Assembly (NCBI RefSeq): GCF_902806685.2
Contig: NC_048542.1
Coordinates: 2,526,533 to 2,590,532, forward strand
Length of the DNA: 64,000 nt
Direction: 5' to 3'
Source of the DNA: Maniola hyperantus
Taxonomy: Eukaryota > Arthropoda > Insecta > Lepidoptera > Nymphalidae
Every line of letters begins with the position of its first letter. Within the stretch, counting starts at the first letter, position 1. The notes beneath the pieces are model-generated. The model was not told the origin of the DNA and searched no databases. It was given only the letters and a program-made list of their open reading frames with translations. A program made the translations under genes and the position numbers. Of this stretch, positions 24,127 through 36,100 are shown piece by piece.

Positions 24127-27100
24127 ATGTCAGACGAAATGGCGGTTGGTGATAAGGGACCAAGTGAAGAAAATAAAGTTGGTGACGAAGACGCGGAGAT
24201 GGAGACGACAGCTTCCGTGGCGGCCTCGGAGCCTCCCATAGAAACCGCAGGGGCCGAGCCTCAGCCATCTGCTCCTGTGGAAGGTATTGTGACTTTCACA
24301 TAACCTCTTATCTCTGTGTTGACATACATTCAATAAAATTCTTACTGGCACAAATTTTTCCAAATTTTCTTGTTAATGTGCTTTAAAATCACTATTTTTA
24401 ACGAAATCGGTACATATCATTGCCTGTTTTAATTGATTGAACACATATTTTCATGGGTAGGACAGTAAAATACATGAGATTGTTAATGCATTATGCATTT
24501 CTATTGAATAGCAAAATGTTGCTTACAACATTTTGTTTTAAAATATTTTTCTTAAAATTAAATATCATTTGTGTATAAATCTATTACACTTTGGCTATTG
24601 CGAGTTGATAATACAAAAATATTTGATCTCGCATCAAGCGAAAGTATTTGAGTTTTTATGGTGATTCAGCCTCTTTTTTTGTTTTGTTGGATTTTATTTC
24701 TAATACTTATGTATAGTAAAGCTGTGCAAATGATATTTTTTGTTTGTACGTTTCCATCATGCCAAAGAGATAAAATTATTTGAAGCAGTATGGTATGCTC
24801 AAACCAACTAATCTGGTCTAAAGTTGCAACATGGTGGTTTGCACAGGTCATAGACTAAGGATTAAACACAAACCCAGCTGAGATCTGGGTTCAACAATGC
24901 ACAGCCTATGCCTCATAGTAAACCGTAATTGGAAAAGAACTTACACTTCTGTATTATTACAGTGAAAGATGAAAGTTTTTACTTATCAAAAGCGTTGAAG
25001 ATTCAATAGCTCTTCTTTGAGTTGGTTTGGTATTGGCCCTTAGCCCTATTTAATACTATTATAACATTTTATCACTAAACACAGGTTGGGGTATATATCT
25101 ACTCTCATGCCTGTGTACAAGATAAATATATATAAAAGCCAAAAAGAAATATAATACACTTACATATACATAAAAATATATAAACTTACATACACGTTAC
25201 ATAAATAAATATTATTATTATTCTGATCATCTCTGAGCCACATGTAACAAGGGAAATAATAGGATTCATGTTATGATGATTTTGAATTATCTGTATTCCA
25301 AGTTTCCATCTTAGACTGAGATTGTAGTCAAGGGCTAACTTGTAATGGCATAAAATTAAATAAAAAATTCAACCCAATCGCATGCAATCACTGCAGTGCT
25401 GCGAAAGATAAAGATTGGGCTATCACTACCCGTTAACTTAACAAACTTTTTTAAACTACCCATTGTCTTGCTCATTTCATTAGAACTTCACAAATATTAA
25501 GGAATTCAAAATCATTTAGGCGAAGGCTTAATGTTCAATAAATATTGTAATTCACGTCTTTTTAGCGTTTAAACTACCGTAAGTGATTTCCATTCTAAAT
25601 AATATCTGTCCCGGCTGTACTCACGTGTTTAGTCGACGTTAGCACGTCTATTTATTCCATATCCTGATATTTAAGGCCGGCAACGCATCAGCGGTTCCTC
25701 TGGCGCTGCAAATGTTCATGGGTGGCGGTAAGCAATTAACAGACCTGCTAGCTCGTTTGCTCGCTATTAAAAAAAATGAGCGTGAAAACCTAAGTATTGA
25801 CGGATCGCAATATAGATCACAGGATTTCTAGATTTCCAAATTCCATATTGTTATTCCATGGATTGTACTAAATATTGAACATGTAGCCTGCGCCTTATAT
25901 TAATTGTGGTTAAGAAAATAAGATCAAATATAACAGTGTTATTAGTAGAGCAGTAGTAGCTCTTATTTTAGTAGTTAGTATGCAACAAGATGGCGAGCTG
26001 TTGAAATTAAGTAGGAAGACTTCACTTCACAAAATTTTCTAGAAATGAACAACTTTTCAGGGTGTGGTCCTTAAAAGCTTCATAGTTGGGTTCGTGCCCT
26101 TCCAAAGAGGCAGGAAAAGAATATATTAATCCCAAAAAATTGTTCCCAGAGATTTTTAAAAGCTTAAATTTAAACAAATGGTCATGGGTAAATAAATCTA
26201 GTATCTAAATCTACAACTTTCCTTGGAAGGGCATGGACAGCGCCATGTATGATGCTTCTAAGGAACACACCCTGGAAAGTTCACTATTGGCAATCCATCT
26301 AAAGGCATGAGTATAATTTTTGCAAAGCGTACTACGTACAAACTATGAACTTTCAGCTCTTCTAATTATGCTATGCAAAACAAAATAAACAGAAACTAAC
26401 CTCTCAATTCTTTATAGAGCCACTGTCTCCCGATGCAGAGGATGATCCTCCAGAAACCATTGCGGCTATCAGAGAAGAACTGGGAATCAAAGATGACAGT
26501 GTACCCCAAAGCGACAAAATTGTAGTAAAAAATGACACTGACACAAAACATAAGATTGAACTGGTACATGAAATCACAGTGGAACATAAAAGTGACGAAG
26601 AAGTACAAGACAACGACATATACACAGATGATGTGTTTAAACAAGACAATGACGTCCAAGCTATACTTGAGGATGAGGGAAAGAGTATAGTCCACGTGGA
26701 AAACACTGAAGTTGAGGCCAAGACAGCTGATGAGGAAGAAGTTACAAGTAAGGTAGATGATCAGGTAGAAAAAGAGGTACAAGATGACAATATCCCTCCC
26801 ATAGAAGCTTCTAGAGGCATGAAGCGTAGAGCTTCTGCTGCATTCAGTGATGATGGCATGGAAGAGTTTAAGGGCTTTGATAACTGTGAGCCAAGCAGCC
26901 TGGCCGACTATAGTCGCATTGTTGGTAAGTGTATAATCTTTATTTAATCTTAGCATTATTCCACCAATTTAGTGTTAAGTAACTAAGAAAAAAAACACAA
27001 ATTAATGCTTGGGCTGTACTAAAAACGAATAGGTGAAATGAAAGTTACAGTTACAGTAAAAGTAAATAAAACAAGTAAAGTTACTTTATTTCTCCAGTAA

Positions 27101-30100
27101 AATTTTTAGCTATAAATATCTTACACAATCTGTAATGCCCGCTCTTCACTTGCGCGCAAATCGGAGCACAAAAGCACATTAACCATTCGTGAAAGGCAGG
27201 AAACGCTCATCCACACTTGTTCACGCCGTGCACGGCCTTTCGCGCTGCCATTCGCTCGCGAATGAAGAGCTGACATAAGAATGTAAACATATAAATGTGA
27301 CATATAAATGTGACATATAAATGTAACATGTGACATATAAATGTTTTTCTGCTTTTAGTAATAAACAAATTTTTGATAAAATTATCCCATCTATGACACA
27401 CAAAACTCACAATAATTTGGTCTGACTTTCTTATAAACAAAATAAGACTAGGTATAGCGCAAAATAGAGGAGGCTTCTGAGGTAGTGAGCTCTCGCGTCA
27501 CGTCATCACACCCCTCCCGCACCGCTCAACTGCCGCAGGAATCTACTCAATTATGCGTTATGACTTTAGTTTACATTTTTATACCTACTGCACAGAGAAA
27601 ATCTTAAACTCATATTTATGTAAACAAAAGTTTAGTGTCAAATGTTCATTTCATGTATAACATCCTGCACAGACTACTATATTACACTGAAAAATCTTAC
27701 TCATATGTAAACAGAAGTTATAGTGTAAAATGTAAATTTCATGCATATCAGAAGAGGAGAGAAGGGTAAAGCGCAGGCCCTCTGTGTCCAGTGAGTCTGG
27801 CGAGGACGGGTTCAAAGGTTTCGACCTGATCCAACACAGCAACTTGACTGGTTACTGTCAAGTCTTAGGTAAGACTTAACAGTTAAGTGGGCACCATGCT
27901 TGTTTTTGAGGTTCTGTGGGGTGTGTTTTGTAGAGGTTTTAGAGGACTGAATCTATCAGACTTAAAAAATCGGCCAAAGCTTCTAGCTGACGCCCGCGAC
28001 TTCCGTGTGGATTTAGGTTCTTAACAATCCCGTGGGAACCCTTTGGTTTTCCGGAATAAAAAGTAGCCTATGTCACTCTCCAGGTCTTTGACTATACACA
28101 TGCAAGTCAATCCGTTGCTCTGTTGCGCGCGCAAAACAAGTAGTCCAATCTGAAGTTGCAACATAGCAGATTACAAAGGTCATAGAATAAGGATTAAATA
28201 ATAAATAGACAAGCCAAACTGATATCTGTTTTTGTACACTTCACAGTCATAAGCCTCGTGTTCAGATTGGAATACTTGTTTTGTGCACACTATTCATTAT
28301 CAATCTAACAAATGTCTCATCTCATCTTTACACCAGGAATTATTCTGTAAACTGCACCTCTACTAATAAAATAACACTTGTCTAACATTGTATATTGATT
28401 TAAAGTTTATTTGTACATTATTTAACTAATATGAGACGTGCTGTAAGGGTGGTAAATTGGTCGGAATAGAAATATACCCGGATACGGAATAATCTACCAC
28501 CTTACAAAGATTAGAGGAAAAAAAAATAATTTACTTGATCTATCTACCTAGTAAAGAATAGAAGCTAGCCGTCGACTCCCTTGTAATGTATATGAGGTGT
28601 TATAAATGAAATTTGCTAGATGTTAGGCAAAATTGTTTTTAATGTAACTTTTACCGGGGTCGCTTAATACATAGTGATGGCTAATAATGCTTAGTTATTC
28701 TAGCTTAATGCCAAGACTTAATTTAGATACATTAGAATGCCTTAGGTAGATAGTACATAAAATCTATGTTTTAAATTTAAGATGCCATTGGCATGGAATA
28801 GACAATGACACAGTAAAATTCATAAAATTGTTTCAAAATAAAAGCTCAGTAGTAAAGACAGGGTTCTTACTGTACACATACACTAAGAAGGTTCACTAAA
28901 CGGTTCCAGGATACAAACATTTGCTTACTTGTAGGTGCGAAGACTGCAAGGTAGCTGGACGGCATCGGCCAAGATCCAAAACTCAATTTATTTGATTCTT
29001 CACAACCGAAATGTTTCATTACAAAGATTTTCACCAAGTCTTATCCATAGAAATTAAGTTGTCAACGTGAATGTGCAAAAGAAATAAATACGAAAACCGA
29101 AAACGTAAACGTAAAACTAAAACGTAAAACTGAAGCTAAACGTAAAACGTAAACGTAAATCGTAAACGTAAACCCTGTAACAAAGAAAAACAAGATTATA
29201 ATTTGTGCTGTGTGAAAATTTCGACACGTGGAATTTTCCCGATCAAACACAACTCACCTATTGAACTCCTGGCCACCAATGGTTTTCAGAAGTCCACCCA
29301 CAACCCATTTTCCTCATTTATTTGGGAAGATAAAATAACTGGAACTGGAATGAAATCATAAAATTAGGATTTTCTCTAACCAAACCGCCATTTTGTCGAA
29401 TCCACATTACTTGATTTTTCACTCACCATAATTGATGAAACATTGAAAATACGTTAGGATGACTAAATTTATCACTATTGTATTTTCCCAGGCGAAGCCA
29501 TGGGCGAAAAGAGTGAGATTTTCCTGGAACGAAAAAAATTCGTCTTCACATGTTGACTCCAGGAAAATTCTAAATCTCACCTATCGGTGTTGCCAGACGC
29601 AAACCGAGTGTGGCCGCTCTCATTTAGTTTGATCATGAAGCCAATTCATTTTTGAATATTTGCGGAACCTAAGGATATATTATAAGAACCGTTTTGTTAA
29701 TGACTTAACAATAAACAAATGATATTATGGTTTTATTTAATTATTTTGTTTTATTTTTACGACAATTGACAACGAAGCAAACGCCATCTATTGTGGCTCG
29801 AATGAACTCTGAACATCGACCCACGCGTAGTTCTGCACCTTGATGCTAGGTGGCACCAACATACTTTGAACAAAATAGATTTTAATTAAAAGCGAAACGC
29901 TAATTAGTAGTTCAAAATTTACAACGTCACAATACTTCCCCTCCTACGAAAAGGTTCAACAGGTTGAACCACGCTGCCCTCAGCGTCATCCAACAACTAC
30001 TAACAATTTGCCTGAAACAAACAAACAAAAAAAACACAGAAGTTACGCGTGAACGCACATCTACTACTAACAAGGAAAATTGTCTAACAAAATAAATATA

Positions 30101-33100
30101 CTGAAAACAGTGTAAGGTTTTATACATTATACTTAACTACACAACCCTAACTTCTAAAAAGAATATATACAAAACTTCATGGTGTCTAAGACACTTGAGT
30201 GGAAACATCTTGGCATCATTCTTCAGCTGACTGATAGAATGCGTCTAGGCCTACGGTGGTTCACTCTTTTAAACTACCATCTTAATATTTGTTACTCAAC
30301 AAATACGGAAAAACTGGTTGTGAACGGGTCCATCTGATATGGCAACCGTTCTCTATCCCATTCGGAAAAATAAAACCGAATCAAAATCGGAATATGAGAA
30401 AAAAAAAACGAAATAACTCTCCTAGAAAATAGATCTCGGAACAGAATCGGAAAAATAACAGAAATGATCCATTATCTAGAAGGAAAACGAAAACAAAACA
30501 CAAAACCCCCCCTTTTCGTTATCCCCAAAGTACGATATTTGCATTTTTACTTTCTCAACCGGTTGGTCTACCACAAGCATTCCAATCATCACATATTCAT
30601 CCCTACATACATCCACTACATTCATCCTCAACTGAACCATGGTAATGTTACTGTTAATTCAGAACATCACTACACTCATACAAATTCCTAATTGAATATT
30701 GATAACTTAAATATTCAAACAGTTTAGACCAAACTAAGTAATGGCAAATATCTACTTCTTAATATCCTTAATATGCCAAGTGCCTATTGGGTGGTTGTCA
30801 GCTACTCTAACTAGTTCGTAAACCAAAGGTGACAAAACCTTGACAACCCTGCACTTTTCATACTTAGGTGCCAGCTTAGCTGCGAAAAAATTTGTAGCGT
30901 CGCTTTGTGGATAGGTCTTTTTCCACACTATATCCCCAACAGAATAGCTTGCAGACCTACGCCTTAAGTTGTAATGCGTTGCATACTCTGCATGAGCCTG
31001 AAACAAATTTCTCCTAACCTGACCAAATATGTCCTCCAAAGTTCCAAACTTTCCTGCGTATTCCTCCCTTGGAATTCCGGCCTCGTACTCCTTATCCGTG
31101 TCCTTATAGAAGGAACCATTTAAAACCGGTTCTCTAGCGTGGACAAGGAAGAACGGGGAGAATCCAGTGGATTCATTAACCGCACTGTTTATGGCGAACT
31201 GGACCTTGTACAGGTTTTCGTCCCAGGACCTGTGGTTATCTTTCACAAAAGCGGCTACAGCAGTCATAACAACCTTATTGTACCTCTCAACAAGGTTAAC
31301 TTGCGGAGTGTACAGTGGTGTGTAGTGTAATTTCGGAATATTATAACGCTTAATGAGATTACGGAATTCAGATCCTGTAAATTGGGACCCATTGTCCACA
31401 ATCACAGTCTCTGGAACACTATGGTTCAAAAATACAAAATTCTCTAGCGCTTTAACAACAGCGGCACCTGTGGCACGCCGTAACGGAAACAACATTGTAT
31501 ATTTCGAAAAACAACACGTCACCACAAAAAGAAATGTAAATCCTGATTTAGACCTAGGCAAAGGTCCGACTAAATCAGCCGAAATGACCTGAAAAGGTCT
31601 CTCGCAGACTTTAGGCTTCCCAAGCAGACCTGGAGTGGCTGATGTCGTGTGTTTATACGCAGAGCAAGTATCACAATTCTTAACGTACTCAACCACGTCC
31701 TTATACATACCACGCCAAAAATATCTGAGGGATAATCTGCGATGAGTTTTGAACACACCAAAATGACCTGCAGTTGCATCTGCATGGTTTTGTTGCATAA
31801 TTCTAAGGATGTCGTTCTTGTGGACTACCTCTTTCCAGTCGAACTCACTGAGAAGCTGGTATTTACATTTACTGTAACGATATAGTTTATCGTTCAAAAT
31901 ACAAAAATTCGGAAAATTTGCTGGATTGATTTTACAGCCATTAAATGTTTTGTCATACCAGTCATCTACCAAAACTTGTTGACTAGAGTTATCATTACGA
32001 TCACCAACTACATCTACGTGTATGAGTCTCGACAAGGTATCCGGAACTACATTATCACAACCCTTCCTATGTTCGATAACAAAATTATACTGTGATAATC
32101 TACAACCCCATCTGGCGAGTCGTCCTGAGGGATTTTCTAAATTTAAGAACCACTTTAGGGATGCATGGTCTGTGATAATTGTGACTGGCTTGGAACCAAA
32201 ATAAGCCTGAAATTTCTCCACTGCAAAAATCACAGCTAGAGCCTCGCGTTCCGTCGCGCTGTAATTCCTTTCGTTTTTATTTAGGCTCCTACTGACATAC
32301 GCAATGGGATGATCGCAACCATCGGTTTCTTGCGTTAGCATACCGCCAACACCATATGCAGAAGCATCACAATGTATTTTGAATGGTTTTTCAAAATTCG
32401 GTACCGCAAGAACAGGTGCGGTTACCAACGCATTCTTCAATGTATTAAATGCTACCTCTGCCTGTTCGCTCCACTCAAATTTAGGTGCGTTCTTTCCTTT
32501 ACTCGTTAGTCTATTGAGTGGTGCAGCGATGGTTGAAAAATTTCTAATAAAGCGCCTGTACCAAGAACAAGTGCCTAGGAAAATCTTTACCTCCTGTGCA
32601 GTTTTTGGGGTCGGAAAGTTCAAAACTGCGGCAACTTTTCCAGGATCTGTGCGTAAACCAAATTCATCCACTATATACCCTAAATATTTCAAAGAGTTTC
32701 TAAAAAAATTACATTTTTCAAAATTTATGGATAGTTGAGCCATTTTTAGTTTATCCAGAACTCTGTTTAATAAAATTAAATGGGTTTCAAAATCAGCAGA
32801 ACAAATAACAATATCATCTATATAACAAAATACTATTCCATTTTCAATATCACTACAAAAATTTTGATTAAATAACTGGTCCATTAACCTCTGCTGTCGT
32901 GCTGGTGCACCGCATAGGCCAAACGGCATGACTTTAAATTTGAATAACCCTCTACCAGGAACTGTAAAACTGGTTTTTTCCTGAGAGTCGTTAGCTAACG
33001 GAATTTGCCAGAAACTTGAACTTAAATCAATCGATGATAAAAACCTTGCCTCTTTCAAGCTATCTAGAATTTGTGGAATGTACGGTATTGAGTATGAATC

Positions 33101-36100
33101 CCCCTTTGTCACTGAATTTAATTTCCTGCAATCTAGGCAAAATCTCCAGTCTCCATTTGCCTTTTTCACTAAAATTGCTGGGTTATTCCAAGGGCTTTCA
33201 CTCGGAGTAACTACGTCCATTTCCAGCATCCTATCTAACTCTTTACTTAAAGCTTCCTTCTTTTCGGGAGAAAGTGGATATTGTTTTATTTTTATTGGCA
33301 AGGCATCACCGGTGTCAATAACATGTTCAATTAATTTTGTTCTACCCAATCCAATTTTCTCTGAAGAAATATCTAAAAATTTATTTACTACAGATTGGGC
33401 TAATTCTTTCTGTTGAGATGATAAGTTTTCAAAAGAAGTGATGGTATGAATTTGTTCATTGTCAATCGCACAAATATTGTAAAATTGAGAAGGTGCCTTA
33501 ATTAATTCTAAATTATCAAAAATGCCAGGGGCTAACTGAAATGTTTTCCAAAAGTCACAGCCAAAAATAACATCCGCTATTATAGAGGGTACTACAAAAA
33601 ATTTTATTATGTGAGTTACGGAATTATAAGTAATCGGAATACACATATAACCCATGCAATCAAGTTTGTCTCCATTTGCCACTGAAAATGTGGTATCAAT
33701 ACTGCTATGCAATTTATAACCGAATCTCAAAAAAACCTTGTGCGCCTGGTTACCCAAAATTGACGCGCAAGCACCGGAATCTAGTAAACCTGTAATCTCA
33801 AAACCGTCAACAAAAACCTTTAAATGTGGCCTAAAGTCTCGTTTATCCACTGAATACAGAACTGTGTCAGGTAAAAGGGATGTTTTGTTGTTAATGACCA
33901 AGTTATTTACTTGTGTCTCTGCACAGTTCTTACTAATTAGTTTTTTGAATTTTTGTCCGGAGCGGGTTTACTAATCGCCTTTTTACTACAACTTGGACAT
34001 GTCTTTACTGTAAAGTTCTGACGTCCACACGAAAAACATCTAATAAATTTCGGAACTGTCCTGCAAAATTTAAAGGAATGGTTACCCTTGCCGCACTTGT
34101 AACATAGTTGTTTATTTGTTTTCGTAAAATTAGTGCCTTTACTTGTATCAACCTTAGGTGCAGGTGTGACTGAAAGTGTGTTTATCTGTTTTGTCACTTG
34201 TTTGTAAGCAAACTCTGAACTTAAAGTTGCCTTACTGTTAGTAGGCTCAGAAAATAAGGCGGAACGCTGCCTCGCAGCCTCTAGTTTGCGACACTTTTCC
34301 TTCAACATTGCGACAGACTTAATGTCAACAAGAGCTAATTGTTCTGAGTAAAAAGGGCGAATATTATGTAATAAAATTTGTAACTTTTGTTCTTCGGAAA
34401 GTGGTGTTGACAACCTTGAAAACATGCAAAACATTACAGCGAAATAGATAGACACAGGTTCTTCAGAGCCTTGTGTTCTTGCTCGAATTTCACCTAGCAA
34501 CCTGTAGTCATAATCTACTGCATCAAATTCCTCTAAAAATAAGGTTTTCAATTCTGACCAAGACGAAACTTGACATTTGTTGCCTCTGTACCATAACAAT
34601 GCTCGGCCTGTAAAAAGATGAAATGCAGAAACAAATAATTTTCCATCTGAAACGCCATAAGATCTTTTATATTCCTCAACGCGTTCGATGAAACTGCGAG
34701 GATCACCCTGTCCGTTGAAATTTAACTTCCACTTGGCAACATTTTTATCACCAGTGCAGTCAACGGCGGTACTCTCGGAATCCAGTGATTCGTCGTGAGA
34801 CGACTCATTGTCAGCATCTAATCTGGAAATCAAACTCTGCAACTTTGTATGTAATTCACTCTTCCTACTTATTAAGCTGAGTTCGGAACACTGTATTCTC
34901 AAAATTCTAAAGTACAAATGTGAAGCTAAAGCTTTAGACCTACAGAGGGCATGTCTATCTTTAGTGTCAGAACACTTTTTTAATAAATCTTCTAAGTCTT
35001 GAAGTTTTTAGTAATAACCCCTAACTCACTTTCAGAAGAGAAATCTGTCTCTAAAATTGATTCAGAAGGAATTTCCTGAATTAATTGTTTTAACTGTTTC
35101 TTTAAACCTAGCACTGTAGGTGCTGGAGTTTCGGAACGAATGGATACCTCATAACACAATTCGTCCTTCAAAAGTGAATGAAACTGGGCAAAAGTCTGTT
35201 CCATTGTGTTAAGTCAAAACACATTTAACAAAATATCGAGCTTGTGTAACTGTCTATGTTTAGCCTTATACCAATTGGTTAAACACAAACACAAAAGAAG
35301 TTATTTAAACTATTAAATATACACAAGCAAAATACACAACAAAAACAATATTCTTAAGTCTATCCTAACCTATTTTATCAATTATGTTCCTATTCCAAAA
35401 TATTGTTAATAATACAAGCACATATTATTACTATAGTAAACAAAATATAACAAAATAAAACTTCCCAAAATTGAATAAATGATTGTAAGGTGCAGTATCA
35501 CCTTTATGAGTACACAGTGTGTTACAACCTTTACAATTACAAAAGTAAACAGGCAACAAAGTTGCAATGAACTCTGACTAGCATATTATCTTTCAAAAAA
35601 AACAAAGAGATTGTGCAATGGTTTGATGGCTGTTACTTTACACTTTTAACACATAACCTAAAATACAACAAAATCTGTTTCTAAATGTCACTTTAAACTA
35701 CCAGCATTCACTTAAACTTAACATGTTTTGTGTGTGAAGTAGCTTTTATCATAACCTTAACACAGCTCTAAACAAAATTTCAACAAAATAATGAAGTATC
35801 AAGTCAGTGAAAAAAAATTGTTCATAACTTCATACTTGAACTTAATGTAATCTCTGAATATAGTTTATATATTTAGTTTCACAAGTTGTAACTCTTAGTA
35901 TTTATAAATGTATGTGTGTAACTAGTTAACAGGACATAGCGTTTCAAAACTTTAATTATACTAAGTTACCGGAATTTTCAAACATAAGATGTACTTACTA
36001 TTGAAAGCAATACCCAACAACAACTCAGTTAAGCAATGTTTATTACTAAACTGAAGGCAAACATTCACTTATACACCTCCAAGGTAAGTCAAATAACATA

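Noticed and set aside
26396..26956. 186-residue minus-strand open frame
   Set aside because: It is the antisense shadow of exon 2 of the MBD/F-box gene, hydrophobic and without recognisable domains. The plus-strand exon has correct splice sites and phase.
29945..30751. Possible env frame downstream of pol
   Set aside because: Only about 0.8 kb, with no long minus-strand frame and no signal peptide or membrane segments. The element has no env.
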